A stretch of 40,762 bases of DNA from positions 1-40,762 of the IMG/VR virus record IMGVR_UViG_3300022750_000024. The stretch is one strand, 5' to 3'. Both the position numbers and the translations under genes were made by a program. A model generated the notes under the pieces. The model searched no databases. It was not told the origin of the DNA and saw only the letters and a program-made list of their open reading frames with translations. This document shows positions 31,467 to 38,864 of the stretch, one piece after another. The DNA comes from a virus. The first letter of the stretch is position 1. Every line of letters starts with the position of its first letter.

Positions 31467-32488
31467 CGCCGCCAGTGCGTCTCGACTCGGGCGAACCCGG
31501 CCATGGCCTCGGGCTTGTCCCAGTCGTTGTCGGCACACAGGACCACGGCACTAGCGCAGCCCGGCCAGTCGAACAGCCGCATCAGGTCCAGCGACCCCGC
31601 CGCCCAGACGCGGCAGTCCGGCCGCGCGACGGCCAGGGTCAGGGCGTCCTCGATCCCCTCGGTGATGACCAGCGGATCCCTGCGGCCCTTAGCCTCGGCC
31701 CGCGTGGGCGACAGGCCGCTGGGCCCCGGACTGACCCGGATCGCTGCGCCGCTGGCGGTCCCGATCATCGTCTTGTCCTTGCCCCGCCCGGCCTTCGCCG
31801 ATCCGTCGGCCTTCAGCCAGGTCCGGTGCAGCGCCGTCACGGCCTTGCCCGCCGTCATCGCGCTGATCATGCCGTTGCGCCATTCGAAGACCTCGCCCGT
31901 CTCCGGCTCGACCCATTCGACCTGATCCGCCCACTTCAGGGCACCCGGCCAGTGCTGCAGCCGTTCCATCGGGATCCCGCGCACGGCCCTCAGATAGTGC
32001 TCGGCCGGCGTATCCTTGATCCCGGGCAGGCCGATCCACAGGCCGAACAACAGGCCCTGCCGTGCCTTCGCCGCCGCGGCGTTCTTCACCAGCTCGGCCG
32101 CCGCATCCTTTTCCCGCCGCTCGCGCGCCTGGATGTCCTCTGCCTTGGTCCGCACCCGGCCGCGATCGAGGCCCAGGAACTCCAGCGCCCACCAATAGGC
32201 GTCGATCTTGGCCTGCAGCCTCAGGACATAGGCGATCAGGTCGAACAGATCGCCCTTGGCGGCGACCCCGGCGTATTCCTTCCACGCCCCGGCGGCCGTC
32301 CCCTGCGTCCAGATCACGAAACTGCCCGGCCGCTTGTCGTTCCGCGTCGGGTTCAGCGGGTGCAGGGTCTCGGCCGTCGACGCCTCGGCATAGCGCAGCC
32401 CCAGCCGCTCCAGCACCGCCGGCAACGACTTCTGAAGGCGATGCTTCACCTCCGGCCAGGGGTAGGGGAGAGGGCGCAGCTCGGTCAT
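31385..32488 (-). CDS. DNA primase with Toprim domain
   Basis: Protein of 367 aa. The N-terminal part has a primase-like binding region (HPLNPTRNDKRPGSFVIW, GDLFDLIAYVLRL) without a clear zinc finger. The C-terminal Toprim domain has LVITEGIEDALTLAVA and VVLCADNDWDKP, the Glu and DxD residues that bind metal. It should make primers for the helicase-led fork. The start overlaps the PAPS-reductase-like stop as ATGA (32485-32488). Confidence 0.88.
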   Translation of the reverse strand: MTELRPLPYPWPEVKHRLQKSLPAVLERLGLRYAEASTAETLHPLNPTRNDKRPGSFVIWTQGTAAGAWKEYAGVAAKGDLFDLIAYVLRLQAKIDAYWWALEFLGLDRGRVRTKAEDIQARERREKDAAAELVKNAAAAKARQGLLFGLWIGLPGIKDTPAEHYLRAVRGIPMERLQHWPGALKWADQVEWVEPETGEVFEWRNGMISAMTAGKAVTALHRTWLKADGSAKAGRGKDKTMIGTASGAAIRVSPGPSGLSPTRAEAKGRRDPLVITEGIEDALTLAVARPDCRVWAAGSLDLMRLFDWPGCASAVVLCADNDWDKPEAMAGFARVETHWRRQALGLNRAVHVVRAQAGKDFNDLVKP

Positions 32489-33426
32489 GCGGCGAGGCTC
32501 CGCTCATAGTCGCGCTGCAGCGCCGCGCGAGCAGCGCCACCGCCCGCGCCACTGTCACAAGACGTCGTCGTGCACTCACCGTCGTCGTCCTCATCCAACA
32601 GGTCGTCATCGACGAGCATGGGCTGCGCGTGAACAGAGGCGACAAGCTGGGAGACGCTCTCGTAAGCATCAAACCTTGCGCCCCCCGGCGACCTCGTCTT
32701 GGCGGAGGCTTCGCGCTCCATCCACCAATCAGCAATGCCGGGATTTTCGCGGATCAAGCGGGCCCGCTTGCCCCGGCCCTTGAGGAAACACAGATCGCAG
32801 TTGCCCTCGTAGTCGTAGAGGCCGAGGTCGAAATCCTGCGGCAGGTCGGTGGACGGAAAGCGACCCGATGGCCCCAGCCAGAACCGCATTACGTCCGGCT
32901 TGCTGACCTTGGCCAGACCGAGGGGCCACGCCGCTGTGAAGCGCTCCTTACCCGACGCGTTACGTGCTGCCTGCGCCAGGATGCGATGGCCTTCATCGTG
33001 GCGAAGACCGACGGGGTTGGTCCATTTCTTGAAGCCAAGCGAGACCATGAACTTTTTCATCGGCTCGATCTTCAGCTTGGATGTGCAGTAGCGCATCTGG
33101 CTGTTCGGCAAGACCTGCTTGCGGCGGATCATCTCCGCAAACCATTTCCCGGTGCGGTCGGCGCTGTTGAAGCCCACTTCCTCAAAGGTCGTGGGCGGGC
33201 GCCATTCGATCCAGCGGATGTTCACACCCCAGCGCGACCCGCACTCGTAGACGAAACGCAGGGTCTCCTCGCGCTCCCGGCCGGTGTTGGCAAAGGCGAC
33301 GACATGATCATCGGGAAGCTTGCCGCCATACGCCTCCAGCGCGCGCCAGAGCATGTAAGCCGAGGTTCGGCCTCCGCTGAACGACCACAGGCACGGACCG
33401 TCGATGATAAACGGATCTGTCACCAT
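32485..33426 (-). CDS. PAPS reductase-like (PP-loop ATPase family) protein
   Basis: Protein of 313 aa. The PP-loop SFSGGRTSAYML lies at residues 15-26, followed by AFANTGREREETL, the pattern of PAPS reductase/DndC-like adenylyl-handling enzymes. Cysteines occur in MRYCTSKLKIEPMKKF and CDLCFLKG, similar to iron-sulfur or thiol sites in relatives. The C-terminus is an acidic tail. Phage members are common but rarely characterised; DNA or tRNA sulfur chemistry is possible. The early operon contains no obvious partner genes. Confidence 0.82.
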   Translation of the reverse strand: MVTDPFIIDGPCLWSFSGGRTSAYMLWRALEAYGGKLPDDHVVAFANTGREREETLRFVYECGSRWGVNIRWIEWRPPTTFEEVGFNSADRTGKWFAEMIRRKQVLPNSQMRYCTSKLKIEPMKKFMVSLGFKKWTNPVGLRHDEGHRILAQAARNASGKERFTAAWPLGLAKVSKPDVMRFWLGPSGRFPSTDLPQDFDLGLYDYEGNCDLCFLKGRGKRARLIRENPGIADWWMEREASAKTRSPGGARFDAYESVSQLVASVHAQPMLVDDDLLDEDDDGECTTTSCDSGAGGGAARAALQRDYERSLAA

Positions 33427-34136
33427 TGGCTCAAATCCCCGTCCAGCCGCGCCCTCAGGGCGACGGTCAGTTGCTCGATCGTTTCGTCCAAGGCGCGATC
33501 GTCGTCGCGGCTGTCGGCCAGCCCTTCGACGTGGAACCGCACGGTGGATTTATCCAGGCCGGTCGCCGCCGCCATCGCGGTCAGGTTCACGTCGCCCTCG
33601 GTCATCGTCAGGTACACGGCCAGCTTCCGCGCCCGCGCCAGCGCCCGAGGCGGCGTCGCCCGCGACCCCGTCACCGTGGCCACAGCCGTGGCGTCCGCCC
33701 CCGTTTCGGCCGCCGCGACCGCGCAGGCATGCGGCCAGATCCAGCGCGCCGTCAGCTGGGCCGCCTCGTTCTCGGCGATGGCCCGGGCCACGACGGTGAC
33801 GTCCTCGTTCGACCAGGCGACCTGATGCTGGGTCGCGCGCATCCGCCGGTCGGTCGACCGCTTCAGGCCGATGGCCGCGAACAGGGCGTCCTCGTTGGCG
33901 CCCGGATAGACGGCGCTCAGCCCCGCCATGGCCAGCCAGCGCAGCGGCGCGCCACAGCTGAACAGGCTGCGCGGCCGGGCCGTCTGGGCGAGGACCAGCA
34001 CGGCCTTGACGTTCCCATGCCGAACCGCCGCCGCCGCCAGGGCGGTCAGGATCGCGGCGCGCGACGGCGTGCCGAACCGCTGCGCCACCGGGGCCGGGAT
34101 CAGGGACCGATCGGGGACAAGGGCCAGCATCGTCAT
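33420..34136 (-). CDS. DnaA domain IV-like replication or regulatory protein
   Basis: Protein of 238 aa. The C-terminal 60 residues (ARARKLAVYLTMTEGDVNLT, MAAATGLDKSTVRFHVEGLA, LDETIEQLTVAL) follow the pattern of the DnaA DNA-binding domain (AR-x-A-x-YL ... G-x-D-x-TV ... R-x-D ... L). There is no AAA+ domain. The N-terminal half has helices with PSRAAILTALAAAAVRHG. It may be the phage replication initiator that binds the repeat array, or a transcription factor. It is encoded in the early operon just before the replication enzymes. Confidence 0.68.
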   Translation of the reverse strand: MTMLALVPDRSLIPAPVAQRFGTPSRAAILTALAAAAVRHGNVKAVLVLAQTARPRSLFSCGAPLRWLAMAGLSAVYPGANEDALFAAIGLKRSTDRRMRATQHQVAWSNEDVTVVARAIAENEAAQLTARWIWPHACAVAAAETGADATAVATVTGSRATPPRALARARKLAVYLTMTEGDVNLTAMAAATGLDKSTVRFHVEGLADSRDDDRALDETIEQLTVALRARLDGDLSQW

Positions 34137-34303
34137 GAGCCGAACTGCCTTCCGACCTGACGCAGGTCGACGACGACGCCGTCATCCTCGCTGATGATCT
34201 CGTCTTCGCTATCGGGCTCACGGTCGAGGCCGTCCGCATCCATGGCGTCCAGCAGGTCGATCCCGGCGGCGACGAAGGCTTCAAGGGCGGCGCGCACCGT
34301 CAT
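34133..34303 (-). CDS. Small acidic protein
   Basis: Protein of 56 aa coupled to both neighbours by ATGA overlaps. A short helix (RAALEAFVAAGIDLLDAMDA) is followed by an acidic stretch (REPDSEDEIISEDDG) and VVVDLRQVGRQFGS. Small acidic early proteins often mimic DNA or inhibit host enzymes, but this is only suggested by charge. No family is recognised. Confidence 0.6.
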   Translation of the reverse strand: MTVRAALEAFVAAGIDLLDAMDADGLDREPDSEDEIISEDDGVVVDLRQVGRQFGS

Positions 34304-34656
34304 TTCAGGTCCGCCCGATTGGACCAGCTCGAGGTATCGACGCCGTCGCTCGGCAATCCGTCCAGGATGTCGCCGGCCGCGTCGGCCAGACCTTCCAGCC
34401 GCGCACGCAGGGCGAACCGCACCTTCGGGTCCGTCTCGGCCGCAAATCCCCGCGCCAGCAACAGGAACGCCCGGAAACACGCGCTGGGCAACGGCCTCAG
34501 GTCCGGCATCCGCCACGTTTCGGCCCCCGCCAGCGCCTTTTTCAGCGCCTTGGCCCTGGCCTCGACCTCCGGCGCCCGGGCGGCCTCATGGGCCGCCTGC
34601 GCCACCTGACGCCACAGCACCCGTTCAGTGCTGGTCATGTTCGGGTTGTGGCTCAT
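34300..34656 (-). CDS. Hypothetical early protein
   Basis: Protein of 118 aa, helical and Ala/Arg/Leu-rich (ERVLWRQVAQAAHEAARAPE, ARAKALKKALAGAETWR, LPSACFRAFLLLARGFAAET). The start overlaps the Cro-like gene's stop as ATGA. Nothing identifies its function. Its place right after the Cro-like gene means it is made soon after induction. Confidence 0.65.
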   Translation of the reverse strand: MSHNPNMTSTERVLWRQVAQAAHEAARAPEVEARAKALKKALAGAETWRMPDLRPLPSACFRAFLLLARGFAAETDPKVRFALRARLEGLADAAGDILDGLPSDGVDTSSWSNRADLK

Positions 34657-34919
34657 GCCGCGCGATCCCGGATCAGTTCGGCCGCCGGCAGGTGCCAGTC
34701 GTCGCCGGTGACGGCGCCCGAGGTCAGCCGGGCGATCTCCTCGACCAGCCCGCCGCCCGGCTTGGCCCGGTTCGGATCATCGAACGGCAGGCACAGGCGG
34801 CGAATATATTCCCGCGAGCGCTTCAGCTTTTGGCCGGCCCAGGCGTAGTCGCGGGACACGAGCCGCAGCCAGCCGTCGAAGGCGGGCCTAGGGCGAGGAA
34901 GGGGGAGGGTGTCGGTCAC
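34653..34919 (-). CDS. Cro/YdaS-like regulator
   Basis: Protein of 88 aa. The sequence FDGWLRLVSRDYAWAGQKLK, SREYIRRLCLPFDDP, then LVEEIARLTSGAVTGDDWHLP fits the small helix-turn-helix regulators whose last helix ends in TGGAVTPNDF-like motifs. It is the first gene of the leftward early operon and is divergent from the repressor gene. It should act as the Cro half of the lysis-lysogeny switch. The 19-bp early element lies 66 nt upstream. Confidence 0.8.
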   Translation of the reverse strand: MTDTLPLPRPRPAFDGWLRLVSRDYAWAGQKLKRSREYIRRLCLPFDDPNRAKPGGGLVEEIARLTSGAVTGDDWHLPAAELIRDRAA

Positions 34920-34985
34920 AATCGGGGTTCCGGTTTGCGGTTCGACTCCCCCTAGGTCGCTGCTTCGTTGCTCTCGTCAACCAAA

Positions 34986-35004
34986 AAGTATGAGTTAGGT
35001 TGGT
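34986..35004 (-). promoter_or_regulatory. Early element copy 1 (leftward operon operator/promoter)
   Basis: Read on the minus strand it is ACCAACCTAACTCATACTT, 18/19 identical to the plus-strand element at 36209-36227. Both copies lie upstream of the first gene of an early operon and point in the direction of transcription. This is the expected layout for paired phage operators bound by the repressor. Confidence 0.68.
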
Positions 35005-35084
35005 ATTTCCACAAGGGTCATGCTAACGGCAAAGTCGCAATGTTGTCGCTGGCCGCACCATACAAAGCACGCTCTTACCGGCCC

Positions 35085-35762
35085 ATGGCCGCATTCAGAG
35101 ACGTCGAAGCATCGGACCGCCGCCGGAAAGGCTTGGCGCTGAAGGCCGTGCGCCGCCGTCTGGGCAAGACCCAGCAGGAGGCGGCCGAGGCCTACGGCAA
35201 GACCGTTCAGGCCTGGCAGCTGTATGAGCAGGGCAAGCGCCACTTCTCCGAGCCCAAGCTCGCGACCCTGTTGGCCAGCGTGAACGCGACGCGAGAGGAG
35301 TTCGATTTCGAGCTGTCCCGGATCCCGGAAGACATTCTCGACGTCGCCCCGCCGGCGCCTTCAGGATTCGAGGAGCGCCCGGTCAGCAGCCTCAACATCC
35401 CGGTGGGCGGCGTCGCTCACGGCGGCGCCCTGCGGCCCAACGTCTATGACGAGGGCGGCGGCGAAGTGATCGACTTCGCCCGGTTCTTCTCCCCGGGCAC
35501 ACGCGTCCTTCGCCTAGCCGGCATGTCGATGTTCCCCTATGCGGAGGCTGGCGGCTTCGTCACCTACAACCCCCGCCACCCCGCGCGACGGGGCCAAGGC
35601 GCGGTGATCGAGATGAAGGACGGCGGCTTTGCCGTTAAGCGCTTCGAACGGTTCGACGGCGAAATGCTGGTCGTGACCGAGCTTTATCCGGAAGAGCAGG
35701 AACTGAAGATCCCGCTCGACACCGTCGCCGGGGTTTATGCGATCGGCCTCAGGGGCGACTAG
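35085..35762 (+). CDS. CI/LexA-type prophage repressor with S24 peptidase domain
   Basis: Protein of 225 aa from ATG 35085; an in-frame ATG at 35040 is possible, and the lack of a Shine-Dalgarno suggests a leaderless message. The N-terminal helix-turn-helix is RRRLGKTQQEAAEAYGKTVQ followed by WQLYEQGKRHFS. The C-terminal S24 domain has LAGMSMFPYAE with Ser148 and FAVKRF with Lys185, the self-cleavage dyad. PVGGVAHGG is a plausible cleavage region. It should keep the two early operons off and be inactivated by RecA after DNA damage. Confidence 0.93.
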   Translation: MAAFRDVEASDRRRKGLALKAVRRRLGKTQQEAAEAYGKTVQAWQLYEQGKRHFSEPKLATLLASVNATREEFDFELSRIPEDILDVAPPAPSGFEERPVSSLNIPVGGVAHGGALRPNVYDEGGGEVIDFARFFSPGTRVLRLAGMSMFPYAEAGGFVTYNPRHPARRGQGAVIEMKDGGFAVKRFERFDGEMLVVTELYPEEQELKIPLDTVAGVYAIGLRGD

Positions 35763-36141
35763 CCGGGCGGCAGAACGTCAGGTTCACGCCCATCAAAGCA
35801 TGCTCGGCCCGGGCGCTCTCTTGCGCCTCCGTCGTCATCTCTTCCCGCAGCTGATCGACCAGCGCCATCGCGTTGTCGTACCAGTCCGTCGCCTCGGCTC
35901 CGCTGGCCGGCGCGAGCGCTTCCGCCTGGGCCCGGGTCGCGGCCAGATGCTCAAGGCGCGCCTCCAGCGCATCCCGCCTCTGATGCAGTGCCCCTAGCCG
36001 GTCCAGGACCTGAAAACAGGTGTCGGTCTGCGCCCCGGTCAGGCCGGCCGCCATCTCCACGCCAGCCTCGGCCTGAACGCTTCGTACAGCGGCGGCCCAT
36101 TGGGGATCCTGGAGAGCGAGAGCGGCGATCAGCATGAACAT
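35749..36141 (-). CDS. Hypothetical protein convergent with the repressor
   Basis: Protein of 130 aa if it starts at ATG 36141 (ATG 36135 or GTG 36147 are also possible). The first residues are hydrophobic (MFMLIAALAL), then a helical region (QRRDALEARLEHLAATRAQA, NAMALVDQLREEMTTEAQE) that could form a coiled coil. The 3' ends of this gene and the repressor gene overlap by 14 nt. It lies between the two early elements and may be expressed in lysogens. Possibly exported; function unknown. Confidence 0.55.
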   Translation of the reverse strand: MFMLIAALALQDPQWAAAVRSVQAEAGVEMAAGLTGAQTDTCFQVLDRLGALHQRRDALEARLEHLAATRAQAEALAPASGAEATDWYDNAMALVDQLREEMTTEAQESARAEHALMGVNLTFCRPASRP

Positions 36142-36200
36142 ATTCACAACATCGCAGCCCTGTCGCGGGGCGCCAGCGACGAAGGACAACAACAATTAAG

Positions 36201-36227
36201 TTGACACGACCAACCAAACTCATACTT
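36201..36227 (+). promoter_or_regulatory. Early element copy 2 with TTGACA (rightward operon promoter)
   Basis: TTGACA at 36201-36206 is followed by ACCAACCAAACTCATACTT (36209-36227), matching the leftward element 18/19. The first gene of the rightward operon starts 28 nt downstream. TTGACA to CATACT spacing is 14 nt, which is short for E. coli but within the range described for Caulobacter housekeeping promoters. Confidence 0.65.
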
Positions 36228-36255
36228 CTGGCTCCGCAACCACGCGGAACCACCC

Positions 36256-36612
36256 ATGACAACGTCCACCCTCGACGCCCATCCGGTCCCCGACACCGCG
36301 GACCACACGACCGAGCGCGTCAGCGATCTGCTGCTGCGGCTTGAGCGCGGCGACCCGCGCCGCCTGACGCTGCGGCCCCTGGCCGACATCCGGGCTGATC
36401 CGGACGCGGACCTGATTTTCTGCACCGTCTTCGTCGACGCCGGCGACGGCCCGGGGCCTCAGCCCTTCGCCCTGCACGAGATCGGCCTGGCCGCCGAATG
36501 CCTGGCCTTCGACCCGCCTTTCCCCGCCGCGCCCGGCCTGGCCTCGCGCCTCGCCGACGCGGCCCTCTCGGCGGCCGCGGCCGCCAACCAGCTGCACAGG
36601 AGCCTCAGCTGA
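36256..36612 (+). CDS. Hypothetical protein, first gene of rightward operon
   Basis: Protein of 118 aa: acidic N-terminus, then TERVSDLLLRLERGDPRRLTL, strands with ADLIFCTVFVDAGDG, and an Ala-rich C-terminal helix (LASRLADAALSAAAAANQLH). No family recognised. It starts 28 nt after the early element, and its stop overlaps the next start as TGATG. As the first gene under repressor control it is likely made immediately on induction or infection. Confidence 0.65.
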   Translation: MTTSTLDAHPVPDTADHTTERVSDLLLRLERGDPRRLTLRPLADIRADPDADLIFCTVFVDAGDGPGPQPFALHEIGLAAECLAFDPPFPAAPGLASRLADAALSAAAAANQLHRSLS

Positions 36613-37067
36613 TGGTCGCTTATAACTTCCAGCCCGGCTTCGCCAAGCCGATCACCAGCGGCGAAAAGCACCTGACGATGCGCGAGCCGCGCGCAGGCCG
36701 GTCCCGCCACGCCCGCGTCGGCGAGGCGCTGCAGCTCACGACCTACGGCCGCACGAAGAAGCGCCGCCAGCTGGGCGAGAACACCTGCATCCTGACAGCC
36801 CACGTCGTTCTCGGCCCTCAAGGCCTGGTCCGGGTGACGGACATCAAGGCGGACGGCTCGACCCGAGCCGGCGGCATCTCCCTGCTGCTGACGGCCGCCG
36901 AACAAGGCAGCCCCGACGCCGCCCGCTGGGGCGACGCCTTCGCCAAGCTGGACGGCTTCAAGGATTACGCCACCCTCTACGCCTGGCACGCGGCAAACGG
37001 GACCAAGTTCAAGCCTGACGCGGACGGCCGAGTAGTTCGGGACCTGATCGCATGGGTGACGGCATGA
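36612..37067 (+). CDS. ASCH-like domain protein
   Basis: Protein of 151 aa. The N-terminal half (FQPGFAKPITSGEKHLTMRE, HARVGEALQLTTYGRTKKRR, LGENTCILTAHVVL) follows the ASCH/PUA-like pattern: F-x-I-x-G-K-x-T-R, then G-D/E-x-L-x-L, then V. Such folds bind RNA or modified nucleotides; some cleave acetylated cytidine. The C-terminal part is typical of the phage branch (GFKDYATLYAWHAANGTKF). Tightly coupled at both ends. Confidence 0.7.
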   Translation: MVAYNFQPGFAKPITSGEKHLTMREPRAGRSRHARVGEALQLTTYGRTKKRRQLGENTCILTAHVVLGPQGLVRVTDIKADGSTRAGGISLLLTAAEQGSPDAARWGDAFAKLDGFKDYATLYAWHAANGTKFKPDADGRVVRDLIAWVTA

Positions 37068-37504
37068 AGTATTCCGAACTCCGGAGGCTCAACGCGGTCA
37101 TGCCTGCGCCCGCCAACAACCCCGAGGTCCGCAAAGTCGCCCTGTTCGGCGGCCACGGGGGCGGGGGCAAGACCCGGCGCGCTTTCGGCGTTGACCTCAG
37201 TCGGTCGCCCGACACGGCAGCGGTCAGTCTCGCGGGGCGGGCCGGTCAGATCATCCTCGACGAAATGGCACACCCCCTCGCGGAGGAGATGGTGACCGTC
37301 TTGGCGGATTACCCGGGCTGGTCGTGGCTGCTGAAATACGACGGCGCCCAAAGCGCCTTCGCCGTTACCCTTCACAGCCCCTGCTACAATCCCGTGCGCG
37401 GCACCGGCCAGATCTATCTCGGCTTCGCTGACAGCCCCGCCGCCGCCCTGCGCAAGTGCCGCATGGACTGCGACGCCTTCAACGCGTCGGAGGGTCGGGC
37501 ATGA
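37064..37504 (+). CDS. Hypothetical protein with glycine-rich loop
   Basis: Protein of 146 aa from ATG 37064 (ATGA overlap); an in-frame ATG at 37052 is possible. It has VALFGGHGGGGKTRRAFGVD, which recalls a nucleotide-binding loop but lacks the rest of an ATPase, then LSRSPDTAAVSLAGRAGQII, and ends AAALRKCRMDCDAFNASEG. GC-rich coding, no family recognised. The P-loop resemblance may be chance. Confidence 0.6.
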   Translation: MKYSELRRLNAVMPAPANNPEVRKVALFGGHGGGGKTRRAFGVDLSRSPDTAAVSLAGRAGQIILDEMAHPLAEEMVTVLADYPGWSWLLKYDGAQSAFAVTLHSPCYNPVRGTGQIYLGFADSPAAALRKCRMDCDAFNASEGRA

Positions 37505-37704
37505 CCGCGAACGTCACCATCCTGTCCGTCACAGTCCGGATCGAGCAGGGCGAGAAGACCAGGACGGTCGAGATCGCCGCCGCCTTCGACCGCATCCAGT
37601 CGCCCGAGGCCGCCCGCACCGCCGGCCGCGCCATCGGCGACCTGCTGTCCGACAACCTCGAACGTCGCCTGCGTCACGGCGAAGTCCTGGCGGTGGCGGC
37701 ATGA
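37501..37704 (+). CDS. Small hypothetical protein
   Basis: Protein of 67 aa; ATG 37501 overlaps the preceding stop (ATGA). Two strands (VTILSVTVRIEQGEKTRTVEI) and a helix (AARTAGRAIGDLLSDNLERRLR) are suggested. Unknown function; part of the coupled rightward string. Confidence 0.6.
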   Translation: MTANVTILSVTVRIEQGEKTRTVEIAAAFDRIQSPEAARTAGRAIGDLLSDNLERRLRHGEVLAVAA

Positions 37705-38003
37705 GCGCCACCTATTACGCACAGAGCGAGTTCCGCCCGGCGACAATGACTGTCGGTCAGTTGATCTCGAAGCTTCAGGAAGTCGAAGATCTGGACCTGC
37801 CCGTCGTGTTCAGGACGCCGCTCTACGGCACCTTTGGCTCAAATACAGCTTACAGTGTGGATGCTGTTTCGACAGAGCATCTGCCTTCTCGGACACAGCA
37901 TTATCCCGCTGCGCTTCAGTTCGACGAAGAGACCGGCGAAGAATATATGTCGGAGCCTTTCGACGAGGTCTGGCGCGACTGGAAAGGGGTGGTGATCGCA
38001 TGA
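37701..38003 (+). CDS. Small hypothetical protein
   Basis: Protein of 100 aa; ATGA overlap with the previous gene. It starts SATYYAQSEFRPATMTVGQL, ISKLQEVEDLDLPVVFRTPL, a pattern similar to small phage proteins in which a helix (V/L-x-L-I-x-L) is followed by D-x-PV-x-F. The middle is less GC-rich than its neighbours. Unknown function. Confidence 0.62.
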   Translation: MSATYYAQSEFRPATMTVGQLISKLQEVEDLDLPVVFRTPLYGTFGSNTAYSVDAVSTEHLPSRTQHYPAALQFDEETGEEYMSEPFDEVWRDWKGVVIA

Positions 38004-38338
38004 CCATGCAGCCCCTGCACACGCCGCTGACCTTCCGGCCGCCGGCCAGCGCTCGCTACTATGACTCTCACCAGACGGCAGCCGTCGTCGGCCTCAGCCG
38101 GGACCGGTTCCGTAAGGTCCGCAAGCCGTGGACCCGCGATCGGGACTTCCCGGCCGAGGTCAACGAGCCGGGTGAACCGATCCGTTATCTGGCCGAGGCC
38201 GTGGACCGCTGGGTCGAGCGCCGCACCCGCCGGGTCCATGCCATGGCCGAGGCTCCTGCGCCCGCGCCGCGCGACACGGCGCCCACCGCCGCCCGCAACG
38301 GCCGGGCCGCCCTGCGCGCGCTGAAAGGGGGCCGCTGA
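38000..38338 (+). CDS. Helix-turn-helix protein, candidate excisionase
   Basis: Protein of 112 aa. Residues about 20-70 (YYDSHQTAAVVGLSRDRFRK, VRKPWTRDRDFPAEV, then IRYLAEAVDRWVERR) follow the AlpA/excisionase-type winged helix pattern: target site selection helix, wing, and a final helix with D-x-W. It lies a few small genes before the integrase. It is the best candidate for the excision or directionality factor that acts on the GGTGACTT arm sites. Confidence 0.65.
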   Translation: MTMQPLHTPLTFRPPASARYYDSHQTAAVVGLSRDRFRKVRKPWTRDRDFPAEVNEPGEPIRYLAEAVDRWVERRTRRVHAMAEAPAPAPRDTAPTAARNGRAALRALKGGR

Positions 38339-38466
38339 TGTTCAACCGTCCGCGCACCCGCCCGCGCCGGTCAGGCCCCCTGCTGACCGAATATGGGGTG
38401 TCGATGCTGATCTTCGCCCTCGCCCTGCTGTTCTTCGTATGCCTGATAGCCAAGGGGCGATTCTGA
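38338..38466 (+). CDS. Small single-span membrane protein
   Basis: Protein of 42 aa with a TGATG overlap at the start. A basic N-terminus (FNRPRTRPRRSGP) is followed by one hydrophobic helix (VSMLIFALALLFFVCLIA) and KGRF. It should sit in the inner membrane with a cytoplasmic N-terminus. Unknown function. Confidence 0.55.
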   Translation: MFNRPRTRPRRSGPLLTEYGVSMLIFALALLFFVCLIAKGRF

Positions 38467-38534
38467 TGGGCGCCGTCGCCGCTTGGCTTCACGCCGTCGT
38501 CCTGTCCCTGCTGGCCCGGGAACGGCTGCTGTGA
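38466..38534 (+). CDS. Possible 22-aa peptide
   Basis: A frame of 22 aa (MGAVAAWLHAVVLSLLARER plus LL) starting at the overlap ATGATG and ending where the next GTG starts (GTGA). The junction pattern suggests a translated link between two genes. Size makes this uncertain; it could be only a coupling leader. Confidence 0.3.
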   Translation: MGAVAAWLHAVVLSLLARERLL

Positions 38535-38824
38535 CCCCGGACCAGCTGGTCAGCGAAATCACCGTCTCGATCCGCCGGTCCCTGTTCCAGCGGCTCAAGA
38601 CCCTGCCCATCAGCCAGTCGGAGCTGACGGGTCTGATCGCCACCGCCACCCGCGCCGTGATCACCAAGGGTCAGGTCGGCGACCTCGCCGTCATGGCAGC
38701 CGAGGGCGCCAATCTGGCGGGCGTGGTCGAGGCCGCGGATCCCGACGACCCCGCCCTGTTCACATGGAAGTCCCGCCGCTCCGGCATGGACCCCAAGATC
38801 CGCGACTTGACCGAACTTCCCTGA
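38531..38824 (+). CDS. Hypothetical protein
   Basis: Protein of 97 aa with GTG 38531 (GTGA overlap); an ATG 16 codons upstream is the alternative. Pattern: DQLVSEITVSIRRSLFQRLK, then ELTGLIATATRAVITKGQVG, and ESAN-like AAEGANLAGVVEAADPDDP. Helical, no family recognised. Last of the coupled string before the integrase. Confidence 0.6.
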   Translation: MTPDQLVSEITVSIRRSLFQRLKTLPISQSELTGLIATATRAVITKGQVGDLAVMAAEGANLAGVVEAADPDDPALFTWKSRRSGMDPKIRDLTELP

Positions 38825-38864
38825 CGCCCCTCTCTGGGCCGTCCACGCCCCTCAGGAGGCGACC

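Noticed and set aside
37052-37504. P-loop ATPase call for the GGHGGGGKT motif
   Set aside because: There is no Walker B or supporting ATPase fold; the glycine run probably reflects GC-rich sequence.
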